Part shown: piece after piece, positions 1 to 12,131 of the stretch
Position numbering within the stretch: position 1 is the stretch's first letter
Layout: the number at the start of each line of letters is the position of its first letter
DNA from: Tethya wilhelma
Taxonomy: Eukaryota > Porifera > Demospongiae > Tethyida > Tethyidae
Assembly: GCA_964030475.1 (NCBI GenBank)
Contig: CAXIPT010000008.1
Span: 2,294,141-2,358,140, forward strand
Reading direction: 5' to 3'
Length of the DNA stretch: 64,000 nt
Notes under the pieces: generated by a model
The model's input: the letters and a program-made list of their open reading frames with translations, nothing else
What the model was told of the DNA's origin: nothing
Database searches by the model: none
Program-made: the position numbers and the translations under genes

Positions 1-106
1 ATCTACAGCAGTGCTTCTCAACGAGTTGCGATGAATATGCTTTGGGAAAAGCGTGCAGAAATTTTTTCACATCTTATAAATGAGGTAAAAACTGTAAATA
101 TGTAAG
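1..106 (+). CDS. 3'-terminal coding exon of an unidentified gene (partial)
   Basis: The window opens in an open frame from base 1 (residues IYSSASQRVAMN then LWEKRAEIF). It reaches a GAG|GTAAAA donor-like site at 84/85 and, if unspliced, stops at TAA 104-106. If the donor is used, an acceptor-like site before 831 (cttccatttag) would join it to GTG TAA, an immediate stop, so the protein would end at almost the same place either way. I do not recognise the protein. The call rests on the open frame, the non-repetitive composition and the splice-like boundary. A chance ORF cannot be excluded because only about 30 codons are visible. Confidence 0.35.
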
Positions 107-2683
107 ATGGTGTGTTGATTTACCCTTTTCTGTAATCTGGAGATGGTTTGGCATGTGGATCGGGAGTTATCAGGTTGCAAATTAGTGTGAAAATAAGCGC
201 ATGTTTGCCTGTACAGCCATGCCCTGGGTGACCCTACCTTTTCTCTGGTGCACTATATAAGCAAAGTAGCCTAAATCAATGATGCAATATAGACAAAATC
301 TATCTGGAAGCTATCATTCTCTCAATTTCTGAACATGTAAGCGTTGTAGCTGTTTGATTCTAATTAGAGCACCCCTCTTTCTTACTATGTGCCATGCCAT
401 GACACAAAACGTGGCCCATCACACTCCCTAAGTAATTTTTTTGTGGGACACTTGTAATAAAAGAAAGAAGTAACTAGAAATTCTGAAAAAAACCATATCC
501 CTGTAATATTCACTATCTAACTACTCCAAAAACTATGAGCCTATTTTAATAAATTTTTGATATTGTCGATCGACTGAATAATAGGATTTGGTTCATGGTA
601 CTACAGTAAGTATCTAAGCTTGTGGTTAAAGATTTAAGTATCTATGACTGTTATGTATGCCTTCTTCACAATACCTTGTTGGATGTGACTTTTGTATAGC
701 TATATGCACTCACTGTAATTCAATTGTGAACTTCAACATGTCACAGTAGTACATCGAGTTTTAGAAGTGACTCAATACCCTAGCATGTAATACTTGATAT
801 TAAATTTTTGTGTCTTCTTTCTTCCATTTAGGTGTAAATCTTCCTCACCAATACATCTCAAGCGATCCCTACAGTCTCTACAAGTGCAAGTCTCAGCTGT
901 AGGCTTCGTTCTGCTATAAACATAAAGTGACTTTGATGTACCCTTCGTGTCCTGAGTTTATTGGTGTGACAATACTGGTTTTCTGGCTTGTATCTAGCCC
1001 GACGTTGCAACATGGATGACCAGGATTGCCCATTCTGCCACTTGAGGCAGCAGCGGCCTGCTGTTGTGTATTCTATTATGCAATTGTGTACTTACATTGT
1101 CATTATCATGATAAAAAAAACTTTTTGCATGGGCAATTTAGCTGTGCTTTGGCGTTGGTAACTTGTTTTCTAGCTCTAGCACCCTGCTAGCTGCTTGAAT
1201 ATATGTAAATCATGCATGGTAGCATGCAATTCACGTGTATGATGTAAGATTAAATTAGTGAAGTTCAGCAAGCTGTGTTCGCCAGAGGTTACCATGAACC
1301 ATTTTTATTCTTGAGTTATGAGTTGAGTAGACCTTGATCTGTCCACAACTGGAGTTTGGATTCAATCTGAGAATGTGAAAAAATTTCTGCACAAGAAGTA
1401 TGAGGGACCTATTTCACATAGAGACTGGAGTTGCTTGCTTTGCTGCACAGTGATTGCTGCAGCTAAGTAGATTGTGCTTTATGTTTGGTATTATTGTAAT
1501 CTGTAAAGAAAATACTAGCTACCTGTGTGGTTAATATTTTAGTAGCATACAGTGAACGAAAGATACAATTGTTCAAACATTATGCAAAAATCCCACAAAT
1601 CCGGAAGCTCTCAAATAGCTCACTAAACTACTTCCGGTTTTTAATTAAAATCTTTATGCGGCGATTCGACTGTGTTACAGGTCATACATATGGGGTACAA
1701 GGAAGACAGGGTAAGTACCTAAGTAGAAATTGTACTAGAATCCAAAGGAGAAGAAAAGGTTGTCAAGAGAGACCAAAATGGCACCTTACTCACTTCCTCC
1801 GAAAGCTAAAAGACATAAGAAACCACATACCATAACTAGTAGAATAAGTGACAATGTAAGATAATATATTTGCTGTATTTGTTTACGATTTTTCACTCCT
1901 TGTTTGAGGTTAGCCATCACTCTACGTGTTCTTTGTCTTCGTTGTTCAAACGAAGACAAAGAACACAAGGATTTCCCCACGTATATGCGTACATGTACGC
2001 GCTTGTGAGTGAGCATACACATGGTGGATAACTATAACGGACTTTTACGGAATTCTGGATAAAGTGTGCCCAAAATAAAAAATCGTCTGTAGCTAGTCAT
2101 ATATAGATTTTCCGATTATGGTCAACTTCAGCACACCTCAAATTACATTGGAACACTACCTGCTTCAGAAAGATAAGTACCTAGAGTTTAAACGATCCTA
2201 GCTTTATTTTGTTTTGCCCCCTCCATTTCATTTTAATTATTGTACATGTAATTTCACTTGTATTACATCAACCACATGACACTCACATACAGGGTTTGTT
2301 TGATAAGGGAATTCCTTTGTGTGAATTAACTGCCCTTCCTAGTTGCTGGTTTTCATCAAACAGCACTAGCAGCTAGAGCTAGGTGCTATGGAGAATCACA
2401 GAATAGCACCTAGATTTCTAATGGCCAACTGGCAGTTAGAGCAAACAGGACATGTTTGTTTGCAGAGTGCTTTTCAAGCCATGACTTAAAATTGTCACCT
2501 ATAGAGCTAGCTGCTGCATATCAGGTCAGAAGATGCAGCACAAAGTGTAGCAGCTAGATTCTTAATTGCCACCTGGCAGTTAGAGGCACATGATTACAGA
2601 TTCAAAGCAAAGGTTAATCTCAAATGTGCCTTCACTAGCGGTCGGTCAGACGATTACATCACTATATATACAAGCACTAGGAA
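107..2683. other. Intergenic stretch without a supportable gene
   Basis: AT-rich sequence with frequent stops in all frames. Short ATG-led ORFs at 1012, 1527 and 1777 have donor-like sites nearby, but no partner exon or recognisable product. It contains the hairpin at 1926-1966. Two related short segments near 2390-2440 and 2540-2590 share the motif GGCAGTTAGAG. Immediately left of the next ORF a TATATATA run (2663-2670) lies only 14 bp from the ATG, too close to serve it as a conventional TATA box. Confidence 0.5.
1926..1966. repeat. Perfect 16-bp hairpin
   Basis: The arm GTGTTCTTTGTCTTCG (1926-1941) is exactly complementary to 1951-1966, around a 9-base loop. It is a short palindromic insertion or a structure-forming site with no coding role visible. 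Confidence 0.7.
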
Positions 2684-3676
2684 ATGTCTCTAGGAATTCC
2701 TGAAGATGCCGTTGCTGCTCTGACATCCATTGCTTCTGAATTACACGGTAACCCTGTTTGGTCCCTTTCTAAACACAGACGTGGCTATAGCTTCAAAATA
2801 TTCTGGAATACTAGTCAGTCTCAACCTTCAATTACCCCAAATAATGCCCAGCCAACTAAAAGAAAAGTCAGAAGCCAGCTCAGAATGGACGCTTTTATTG
2901 CTAAGAAGAAGAGGGAATCCGCCACTTCAAGTATCCAATCTAAGCTCAATCACTCAGGAACTCCTGATGCTGTAAGCTGTGCGGATGATTCTGGACCTTT
3001 CACTGGCGAGTCTGCCCTTCCTAGTCGGCCTAGGCCTGTGACCGAGACCAGTTTGTTAGAGCAACCTGATGTTAAGTCTGAGTGTGGTACTGTTAATGAA
3101 TTAACCTCTCAGTCTGCTAATATTTCTCTGCCTTTGTGTAATGTTACTGATGCTGAGGCTACCGTCATAGCAATTGAGACTGAAAGTGTTACTGGTGCTC
3201 TTGGATCGCCCTCTACCAGTGTTTCTCAGCAGGACACAGATGCCAATTCTACTAGTGCAACCATTTGTGAAAGCCCTATTTCCAATCGTACAAGAAGCAG
3301 AACTGTTAGTAAGTGTGTAGCGCGTACTACTGGGTCTCCCTGCAGTAATTTAAATCAGTTACAGCTCCATCTGCCTTCTCATCTTGCTGGTGTGACTAAA
3401 CATCATGTAGACTTCATCAAGTGTGATAACTTGGATACTGCAAACCTCATAAGAGATCTAATGAAGGAGCAGTGGTCTCATCTAGCTGCTTCTGGTCGTC
3501 GTGTTAAGGTGATAATTGGTAAAGAGCTAGTGGACGCCACTGTTGAGAATCACAGATTCATTTCTAAGCTCTCTGGCGACTGCAACTATTTCTATGCCAC
3601 AGCAAAATTAGACATTAGGCTTGTTAACTCAAACACTTTAAGAGAGGTCCAATTTCGGGATAAAACTTTCAGTTAG
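2684..3676 (+). CDS. Intact intronless 330-aa ORF, probably transposon-derived
   Basis: A single uninterrupted reading frame of 330 codons in AT-rich DNA where other frames stop quickly, so it is either recently inserted or under selection. The N-terminal 45 residues (AALTSIASELHG, then VWSLSKHRRGYSFKIFW) resemble the short N-terminal module seen in ORF1-like proteins of invertebrate retroelements. That resemblance is from memory, not a search. A basic stretch follows (KRKVRSQLRMDAFIAKKKRE, about residues 60-80), plausibly a nuclear localisation or nucleic-acid-binding segment. The middle (80-220) is Ser/Thr-rich and low in complexity. The C-terminal 100 residues look folded (KVIIGKELVDATVENHR, then LDIRLVNSNTLREVQF). 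No reverse transcriptase, transposase or protease motif is present. A host single-exon gene is the alternative. Confidence 0.6.
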   Translation: MSLGIPEDAVAALTSIASELHGNPVWSLSKHRRGYSFKIFWNTSQSQPSITPNNAQPTKRKVRSQLRMDAFIAKKKRESATSSIQSKLNHSGTPDAVSCADDSGPFTGESALPSRPRPVTETSLLEQPDVKSECGTVNELTSQSANISLPLCNVTDAEATVIAIETESVTGALGSPSTSVSQQDTDANSTSATICESPISNRTRSRTVSKCVARTTGSPCSNLNQLQLHLPSHLAGVTKHHVDFIKCDNLDTANLIRDLMKEQWSHLAASGRRVKVIIGKELVDATVENHRFISKLSGDCNYFYATAKLDIRLVNSNTLREVQFRDKTFS

Positions 3677-3923
3677 GTAATATTATTTGTGTATTGTCTG
3701 TTTACCCTTCCCCTTTTGCACCTCCTGTTGGTGTGTACAATCATAATTACAATCATAATTACAATTAATTTTAATACCTGTTTCCCTTACATGTAACATA
3801 GAATATATTGACTATCACCCTCTACATGCAAATGGAAAAAGTTACATTCACTTCCAATATTTGAGAAGATCCATCACACTTATACAATTGTCTTATTCAC
3901 ATTATGCATAATTTCAAACAATA

Positions 3924-4109
3924 TTATTCAATAGTAAACCACTCCATCAGATTCTTCGTTTTGGCTGATCTTTTCATTTCCTCCCTCACCCTCGCATGCT
4001 CAATTTGAATTTGGTGTTTACTTCTCCTTTCTTCTTCCTCTTCTGCTTTCTTTTAATTCCTGCAATTCCTGATGCTCTTCCTGAAACCTATCATTTACCC
4101 TTGTTGGAC
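3924..4109 (-). pseudogene. Decayed coiled-coil ORF end (frameshifted)
   Basis: Read on the minus strand, about 4107 to 3924 encodes a Glu/Lys/Arg-rich helical segment (RFQEEHQELQELKES). A frameshift then leads into EEEEERRSKHQIQIEHARV and ends with EWFTIE and TAA at 3924-3926. This composition and the short C-terminal tail are typical of the coiled-coil end of Myb/SANT-type proteins carried by Harbinger-like transposons, but no DNA-binding domain remains here. The 5' end is cut off exactly where the MITE at 4110 starts. Confidence 0.4.
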
Positions 4110-4192
4110 TACCGTAAATCCGGAAAGTTTCACTGTCATTTATATTTCACGGTTCAAGGTTACCACAAAAAATGAAAACATAAAAATTAAGT
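4110..4192. repeat. MITE fragment with TACCGTAAAT end
   Basis: Begins TACCGTAAATCCGGAAAG and continues through a stretch that reappears in inverted orientation at 29485-29572 (shared landmarks: GGTAACCTTGAAC, AAATATAAAT, TTTACGGTA). One of several elements in the window with TACCGTA-type ends. Only one end is recognisable here. Confidence 0.6.
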
Positions 4193-4221
4193 AAATAATA
4201 CAAACGACCCGTTCCTATGTA

Positions 4222-5172
4222 TACAAGTACAAAAAACATTAGAAATGTAATGCAAACATAGTAATGGCCAAATCGTAAAAAAGTGAGCAAAAAAGATAGG
4301 GAATAGTTGTGAGTTCATTTCACTGCATGTGTCACATATGTTTATATCCTTACTGAGCTCAATGATATTGTAGACACAGGAATGAACTCGCTCAATCTGA
4401 CAACCATTCCTATCTTGTTTGCTCACTTTTTTATGATTTAGCCATTCCGCATTACATTTCTAATGTTCTTTGTACTTGTTTGTTCTATCCTTTTTGAATA
4501 ATATCAGTGAAATTTAGTCTTTATCCTGAGCAGAGAACTTGCCAACAGCCTGGGCCTAGCTAGCTACAGTACATGCCTTTCAGACAGCTGAAACTCCGAA
4601 CCCCAAGGTTGAACATGATTTATGTCGGTTACATTTATGTCTTGTTAGCTTCCCTACTGAAGAATTGAACACAGAGAACGACTGGATAGGACAAAACTTG
4701 GGGCACTGCATGCTGCAATAGATTCCAAATTGAATATGGAAAGGGTCGTTAGGCTAATTAGCTAATGAATAATGCATGATTTAGAAATTAATGGCTGCCA
4801 TATGGAGAAGGCACTTTTCACCTTGTATCAAGCGACATAATGAGAAACACAAAAAAAACAATGGCAAAAGCGATTGAAGACAAAGAAACCAAGTTTGTTC
4901 GTTCCAGAATCAGCTTCTAAAAGTGAATAGTCTCTGAGAAAAGTTGAGCCAAAATAGAAGTAGAGTAAGAAGATGGAGAAAATTGAAGGTTTGGCACACT
5001 TTAGTTTGGTATTTTAGTGATGCTTTTAGGCCATGCTTTAGAAAGAGAACGCTAAATTTAATAGTAGCTTAAGAAGCCAAACACTTAGTTTTTGCAGAGT
5101 TATTCGCGTGAATATTTGTATTGCACTTATGGGCCATCCATGCCATTCCTATGTATACCCAGTACTGGGAAT
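4222..5172. repeat. Composite repeat unit 1 (foldback module + second module)
   Basis: The left part (4222-4480) is a foldback: ACAAGTAC, AAATGTAATG and ATGGCCAAATCGT are mirrored by CATTACATTTC and GTACTTGT at the other end. The right part (about 4727-5172) matches modules at 7355, 10432 and 11203 through shared landmarks (GGGTCGT, ATGGCTGCCATATGGAGAAG, AGCCAAAATAGAAG, TTATTCGCGTGAATATTTG, CCATTCCTATGTA). It ends near CAGTACTGGGAATTC. Confidence 0.75.
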
Positions 5173-5288
5173 TCCTTTCACTATACCATGAAAAATAGAT
5201 GATGCAGAAGAACAAACCGTGAATACTTTAACATGCGTAAATTTCTGGATTACAGTAGTTTACAATTCTCTTACAGTACTTGGTATCA

Positions 5289-5470
5289 TACCGTAAAGCA
5301 GGAAATTTTGTTGTGCTGTGTAAATCGTTAAAACACCGAGAAAATTTTTTCGAAGGGGTATACGCTGTGCACGCGCTCATATTGCGTATAATCCAGAAGT
5401 TAAATTTTCGCAGTTTTAATTTTCATATATTCGAACGTATACGAAAAATATGAAAATTTCCTGCTATACT
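5289..5470. repeat. MITE with TACCGTA/AGTATAG inverted ends
   Basis: Left end TACCGTAAAGCAGGAAATTT is mirrored by AAATTTCCTGCTATACT at the right. The interior is rich in AAATTTTCG-type words, as in the other TACCGTA-end elements of this window. Confidence 0.6.
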
Positions 5471-5494
5471 TCTAACTCGTACCTTAACTTGTTT

Positions 5495-5680
5495 CACTCT
5501 TTAGGTTTGATCGACAGCTTTCTGTCTTTCTCTTCCAACTTGAGCTCTAAGCCTACGATTAATCTGTTCTGCCGCTCCAATTCACAAACTCAATCTCTGC
5601 AGTCTCTAAATATGTCCACCTGGTTCATACTTAGAGCTTTCCATACTCATTGCTCCAGCTCCAAAAATTCAAACATTTGA
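5495..5680 (-). pseudogene. Decayed coiled-coil ORF with two TGA stops
   Basis: One minus-strand frame reads MFEFLELEQ, TGA, VWKALSMNQVDIFRDCRD, TGA, VCELERQNRLIVGLELKLEE, then KDRKLSIKPKE and a stop. Charged heptad-like spacing suggests a coiled-coil C-terminus like that at 3924-4109. Both internal stops are TGA, as expected if CGA arginine codons decayed at methylated CpG. That reading is inference. Confidence 0.35.
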
Positions 5681-6856
5681 TAACACCTTTTGGAGTCTCT
5701 TTTGTTCTCTTTGGCATAGATGTAGTAGTGACAGTCAGAGCATAAGTCAGTTATATATAATTAGCCAAAACTTCCACCATGCCACAGCCACGTGGCATTG
5801 CACACGTGCTATGCTCATCATGTACATGCTGCTCATGCTCTTTGCTGTTGGTACTTCCCTACAAGATAAGACACTTGGCTCACACATATCAATCTCTCTG
5901 AATTTTTTATGAAAACCTCCTTGGAAAGAACTTGAAGTTTCTTCATTGCCAGCAATGGGTGGACATGACCAAAAATATTTCCGTATACTTCTCCGTATAT
6001 ACTCAAACAAGATTTTGTACTAGTACTATAGGGGAGAGTAGCGCTCTGAAAATCCAAGGTAAGCTCTGAATTTTGTTAGCCTCTAGATCTGTTCTAGACT
6101 TAGTTTAGTTTATTTTCATACCAGGTTCGAGCTCTGAAACTTTGTTCTTGGCATGCCTTTTTGCTCACTTCCGACTCGTTCAAGTCGCCATTGTTTATCT
6201 ATACAAAATTTACACTTTACACTTTTTGAAATTTTGATTTGCATTTAAACGGTCACTCAAAAAAAAATTACAATTTTGTTAGCATTTTTTTGTTAATATG
6301 ACATGTATATAGTATGTATGGGATGAAAATTGACCTGCATAGCCAGTAAATTTTTTTCCTTTTTGGCCGTTAAGTTTAGAAAAATGGCCTATGATTTTGA
6401 GTCTAAGTCCAATTACGGAAGTAATTATGACGTCACGTAACCGTCCTGAAACGTCACAACTTGGTGGTTTGTTCAGAGTAAGACCCAGGCTATGGCGCCA
6501 AAGAGAGCTCAAGAAGTGTACAGCTTTTCTACTGTGTGTGCATAACTTAGCAGCATTCCCATATCACAAGCAGTTGGCGACAAGGTTGGCTGTGAGTTTA
6601 AATGTGTGTTAGCTGAGTTGCTGTATCTGCCTTGTGATTATTTTGTGGGATGGCAGTAGGCCAGTCTAGGACCCCCCTTGTGATTAGCTGTGAGACTTGA
6701 GAGTGTGTTGATCACTCAGGGATGGGTACTAGCTTGGAGCTTGTTACACTGGGATTGTAGAGGCACCGAACTGGGCACTATGAACTACGGGTTAGTTTCG
6801 GATAGTCATAATTTGTCATTAAATTTTATATGAATACAAAAGCCTATACTATAGTT
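5681..6856. other. Non-coding stretch
   Basis: No frame longer than about 85 codons, and the two overlapping minus-strand ORFs near 5750-6057 show no conserved motif. A GACGTCACGT word at 6428 recurs near 8150 and, in part, near 55018, suggesting further old repeat pieces. Confidence 0.5.
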
Positions 6857-7852
6857 TACAAGTAAAAAAACATTGGAAATGTAATGAGACATAGGAATGG
6901 CCAAATCGTAAAAAAGAAAGCAAACAAGATTGAATGGCTGTTTGAGTGTGTGCAGAATCATTCCTGTGTGGGCTGCATGTAGTACTCTCTTCCCATGTTG
7001 AGTCCCTCATGTTGCCCATAGGAATAATTCTTTACACACTCAAACAGCCATTCCATCTTGTTTGCTTTCTTTTTTACGATTTGGCCATTCCTATGTCTCA
7101 TTACATTTCCAATGTTTTTTTCACTTGTTTGTTCTCATTTTTTCATAATTCTACATTAGTATAAAAGTGAAGTATCTCAGGAGGCTAGAGCTGTCTCTTA
7201 CTGTGACAAAATTTACTTGCTTTGCTCATCTTCTTATAATGACAGCTATGTAACAAAGCAGTCTATTCACCCCCTAAATATTTAAGACTGAAAGGTAATG
7301 GTAACTGGTTATAGAAACTTCAGCACAACAGGCAGGCAGCGAATATTCTGATTTCAAATAACGCACACTTGTCTTACTGGAAAAGGGTCGTCAACTTGAT
7401 TTCCAAAGTAGCTAATGAATTATTAATGAGTATAGAAATGAATGGCTGCCATATGGAGAAGGCACTTTTCGTCTTGTATCTAGAGACTCGGCTAGAGAGG
7501 CGAATAACCGATGCAAAAAGCACGTGAAGACAAAGATACCAAGTCTATTCGTTCAAGAATCAGCTTCTGAAAGTGAGCGGTCTGTGAGAAAAGTTGAGCC
7601 AAGATAGAAGAAGAAGAAGAAGAAGAATCAGAAGGAGAAAATTGGAGGTTTGGCATACTTTAGTTTGGTACTTCAGCGATGGTTTTAGGCCATGTTTTTG
7701 GGCTCATTAAAAGAGAAAAAGCTAAATAGTAGCTTAAGTTAGTGCCAAGTACTCAGTTTTTGCAGTTATTCGCGTGAATATTTGTATTGCGCTAGTGGGT
7801 CATTCGTGCCATTCCTATGTACCCAGTACTACCGTACTGGGAATTATATGAA
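6857..7852. repeat. Composite repeat unit 2
   Basis: The foldback module 6857-7129 has long arms: ATGGCCAAATCGTAAAAAAG and CAAGATTGAATGGCTG on the left, CAGCCATTCCATCTTG and TTTTTTACGATTTGGCCATT on the right, around an internal AATCATTCCTG/AGGAATAATTC stem. The second module (about 7355-7852) includes an (AGA)n run and ends at CCCAGTACTACCGTACTGGG, itself a palindrome. Confidence 0.8.
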
Positions 7853-9069
7853 TAATGGCATTTATAATAAAGACAGCATATAATTCAATCGTATTTATAC
7901 ACATAAGAACTTAGAGATGCTATATACAAGTCATAGTAAAAATATACGATGTTGATAAGTCAGTCTTGATTGAGCTTGCCTGTGACAGTCTTTGGAGTTC
8001 ATTGATTCTTGCTTGATGATCTCTGGAGTAAGTGGGGACCATATTCTACTGTCTCTGTCCTGATTTGGCTACCTCTAGGCTTTAGCTGGGCTACTTTTCA
8101 TGACTTTACTTCAGCTACCAGGCTAGCTGCATCACTAAGACTTAATTATGACGTCACGTTAGAATTGGGGGTGTGGCTAAGCGTAATATGAAATATCAGC
8201 ATTTCGAAATAATTAAACAATCTAACGTAAATACGGCCACGCACCGGATGTCCTCAGTTCTATGGGCATTGCTGGCAATGTCATACAAGGTAAATCTTCC
8301 AAAACTGTAGTTCATAGAGTTATTACCAGAAAGATTTGTGAAGGATCCGATAATTTGTCTCCAATCTCTACAAACCCATGAAGGAAGCTATTGGTTTGCA
8401 AAATTGCAACGTGAAATGTTAGGACGAAAATAACAGGGAACTAGAGATAATTGCCATAATAAGCTCCCAAGTCACGTCATCTCCCAAAAAATTTTAAATA
8501 ACCTCTAACATCAAAATTGATCAACTACTAGCCTTATCTATTAAACAAGCAATCACAATTATAGCAAAAGTTATTTCTCTTAGTCCTCTAGAATAAATCA
8601 CTATCTAAAGGGAGTTGTTACACAGTTGTCCAATCCAGACAAACCACTAAACCTAATTGCAACATAATTCCTGGTGAAATTGAAACTGTTGAGAAATTTG
8701 ACCAATACCTTGCCATTCCTATGTACCTAGTACTACCGTACTGAGAATGTTGATGTTTGGTAAGGGTCACTACGTGTATTTGTCATTTTGTTTAAATTTT
8801 CCCCTGTTAATTGAGTCCTTTTTTTATTTTAAAGGTTGTATGTGAGTGAGTCAATATTAGAATCTAGTATAATTAATGAGCTTAGGACTCTACATTTAAT
8901 GGTCCTTTGAGGTAGATTCACTGAAAGAACTCTATTTGTCTTTCTAGTCCTTGCTTGGTGCTGGCAGCTAGATTTCAAACAGTTTCACATCCTGTTTTAC
9001 CTGCAGTCATTACACATGGCCAAGATTAAGTCATCATAATATGCCCTGTGCAGTTGAAACAGCAAGGTT
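7853..9069. other. Non-coding stretch with one repeat end
   Basis: No coding signal. At 8712-8752 there is an isolated copy of the composite-repeat terminus (CCATTCCTATGTACC, then AGTACTACCGTACTGAG), showing that another unit once ended here. Confidence 0.5.
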
Positions 9070-9745
9070 GTGAAGAAGGAGAGGAGTTGCCAAGGGCTCC
9101 ATCACTCGCATCGTCACTCGACTTGGAGAGCTTGAAGTAAACACTGAATGCTTGAACGCTCGTGACAAAGCTTGTCAGATGCTGGCTAAGTTGAAAAAGC
9201 ATGACATTGAGCTTAAGAAGAATCACTTAGAGCTGATTGATCTCCTCAAAGATGAAGAGATATTGAAAGCCGAGCAGACTGCATTAGATGAGTAAGATGA
9301 ATAAGTGGATGGTTTCACAGTTTGCATTATGACCTTAGCCGAATCTCCTAGCAACCAAAGAGATTGGCGACCATGAACTTCTAGCATGCAGATGCAGTCA
9401 TTGGGTGGCACATTTTGCTGAAGCAGAGACAGCCTTGCCCACATTGAGTCCTGTAGATCCTAGTAACACCATGAGCAATTGCTAGATTACAAGAAAGAAG
9501 CTACCAAAATTAGCAATGGACTGCTGCCACTGACCCCTGAAGAAGGTGAAATACTTCCTTCACGAGTGTCAAGCATTGTGTCTGAATGCTCCTTTGGTCT
9601 GTGACCCTCTAGTGTCCCATCACCTCCACCTACCCGTTCTGACACTACTTGCCAAAAACTTGATGTTCCCCAGTTTAGCGGCACCATTTTACATTGGACA
9701 ATGTTTTGGGAGCAATTTTCTATCTCTGTACACATATACAGTACA
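9070..9745 (+). pseudogene. BEL/Pao-type retrotransposon gag relic
   Basis: Read on the plus strand this is a broken gag-like ORF. It starts with a basic RRRGVAKGSITRIVTRL region and passes through a Glu/Leu-rich helical segment. After several stops and frameshifts it reaches KLDVPQFSGTILHW followed by MFWEQFSIS. That last block matches the conserved KLDVP-F-G--L-W--FW--F core of BEL/Pao gag proteins. The frame carries stops at 9292 and 9301 and further breaks between 9350 and 9480. The element ends abruptly near 9745, where composite-repeat sequence begins. Protease, reverse transcriptase and LTRs are not seen. Confidence 0.65.
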
Positions 9746-9864
9746 GGGAATTATACTAGCACAGAGAACATTTGAATTTTAATAAGAACATATGAATGGT
9801 ATAAAGTGAGCAAACAAGATAGGAATAGTGGTCAGATCAAGTGAAGAGCTCATTTCTGTTTATC

Positions 9865-10930
9865 ACAAGTACAAAAACATTGGAAATGTAATCAGACACA
9901 GGAATGGCTAAATCGTAAAAAGAAGATGGAATGGCTGTTGAGTGTGTACAGAATTCTTCCTGTATGGGCTGCATTTAACAATCTCCTTATTGAGTCTCTT
10001 ATTTTGCCCACAGGAAGAATTCCTTACACACTCTTAACAGCCATTCCATCTTGTTTGCGTTCTTTTTACGATTTAGCCATTCCTGTGTCTCATTACACAT
10101 TTCCAATGTTTTTTGTACTTGTTTGTTCTCATTTTTCCATAATTCTACAAATCACAATTGAGTTGGTGTGTATAGCTAGCTACTAAGCTAGTAGTCTGGC
10201 AAGCCAGCTAGACTGTGGCTGGGCTGCTCAGTAAGTTGTGTACTGAGCCTGCTTGATACTGAAGTGTAACACACATCTCAGTCATTTGCATGATTTGGAG
10301 GCAGGAGCTGTATCATAAGATTTACTTGCCTTTCTATATGTTATGTGATAATCAAAGTCCTGATTCATTTCTTAAGAAGAGCAAGAGCATCCAGGTATCA
10401 CAAAGTAGTTCCAGGCAACTTGCATTTGAATTCCAAATAACGCACACTTTTGTGTGTGGAAAGGGTCGTCAATTCGAATTTTCTAGAAGCTAATGAATTA
10501 TGCATGAGTGTAGAAATTAATGGCGGCCATATGGAGGAGGCGCTTTTCGCCTTGTATCTAGCTAGAGGCGCTAAAAACCGATGGCAAAAGCAACTGTCCC
10601 GGAAGAAACTAAGTTCATTCGTTCAAGAATCAGATTCTAATAGTGAATAGTCTCTGAGAAAACTCGAGCCAAGATAGAAGAAGAAGAAGAAGAATAAGAA
10701 GAAGATGGACAAATTTGGAGGTTTGGCATGTTTGTGTTTGTTACTTTAGCGATGGTTTTAGGCCATGTTTTTGGGCTCATTAGAAAGAGAAAGAGCTAAA
10801 TAGTAGCTTAAGAAGCCTTTTAGTGCTAAGCGCTCAGTTTTTGCAGAGTTATTCGCGTGAATATTTGTATTGCGCTAATGAGCCATCCGTGCCATTCCTG
10901 TGTACCCAGTACTACCTTACTGGGAATTCA
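9865..10930. repeat. Composite repeat unit 3
   Basis: The foldback module 9865-10122 has arms carrying AAACATTGGAAATGTAAT, GGCTAAATCGTAAAAAG and GATGGAATGGCTGTT and their reverse complements. The second module (about 10432-10930) has the same landmarks as units 1 and 2 and an AGAAGAAGAAGAAG run. Confidence 0.8.
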
Positions 10931-10934
10931 TATG

Positions 10935-11700
10935 TTCATATCCTTAGCTAAATCTGACCACTATTCCTATCTTGTTTGCTCACTGTTTACTATTTGGCCA
11001 TTCTACGTTCTTATAATTATTTTGGTACTTATTCTATTTATTTCCCTCAATAATTAGCTATATCCTAGCTAGCATTTGTACTTGTTAAGGCAACTGATAG
11101 CCATGGTGCACATGGAGTTCAAAAGTTTTCTCAGTAGTGTCACTGTAGAAATAGTAACAGAGATCAGAATAGCTATGAATTATTAAGCTTTAGTAGATAT
11201 GTGAATTCCAAATAATGCACTTCCTGTGTGGAAACGGGTGGCCGGTTTGAATTCTCAAGTAGCTTATGTGAGTGTAGAAAATAATGACACTTTTCACCTT
11301 TTATCTAGTGATTTAATGAGAGACATGAATAAACATGCAATGCCAAAAGGACCTGAGGATAAAGTATATTTGTTCAAGAACTAGCTTCTGCTCAATTGGA
11401 GATATAAAATGTTAACTAATTTTGAAGACAAAGATATCTAGTTTATTCATTCATGAATTTGCTTCTGAAAGTGAGCAGTCTCTAAGAAAAGTCTAGCCAA
11501 CACAGCTGCAAGAATAAGACTGAAGAAATGGAGAAAATTGAGGTTTAGTAGATCAAATGGTTTTAGACCATGCTTTTAGGCTTGCTAGAAGTTTGAGCTG
11601 AAAAGTAGCATTAGAAGCCTTTTAGTGCCAAGCGCTCTTTTTGCAGTTATTGGTGTGTATTGTGCATCTAGCCATGCCATACCCAGTACTACCGTACTAT
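10935..11700. repeat. Composite repeat unit 4, 5'-truncated
   Basis: Starts with only the right half of a foldback (CCTATCTTGTTTGCTCAC at about 10965). After a spacer it continues into a diverged second module (about 11203-11700) that ends at CCCAGTACTACCGTACTA. It is the most diverged copy. Confidence 0.65.
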
Positions 11701-12131
11701 CAACATAAAACAATTTAATATACAAAATCATATCTGTCGATTGTCATTATTATTGGTAAAACAGAAGTAATTTGATATCACAAGGATTATCCATTTTAAT
11801 TTATTAAACAAATTCAGGTTGAAAATGTTTACCAAAATGGGTGCAGTTGTAGTTTAGCATTACTATACAGTGGTTTCACGCACCAAATACCTATTCAGGA
11901 CATTGTGGTGCATTTCATGGTTTATGGTAGTTTCATGGTGATATGTACAGCTAACTGTCAAAAAATTCAACGGTTAGCTCAGCAGAAGGCATATTGATTG
12001 GATTGTTTGTGTGCATGTGCATAGTACATGCCTATACGGCAGCCAAAGTATTAGCCGGTTTAAATTTGACAATTTGGAGTTAGACTGTCAGATTAGTCAA
12101 TATTTTGGCTATACAGTGTAAATTAATTATA

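Noticed and set aside
1012..1160. ATG-led 49-codon ORF starting MDDQDCPFCHLRQQR
   Set aside because: The CPFC pair looked like a zinc ligand of a HIT-type protein, but no convincing donor or downstream exon follows.
1777..1857. Possible first exon MAPYSLPPKAKRHKKPHTIT ending at AAT|GTAAGA
   Set aside because: Good Kozak context and donor, but no phase-matched downstream exon or recognisable product before the next ORF.
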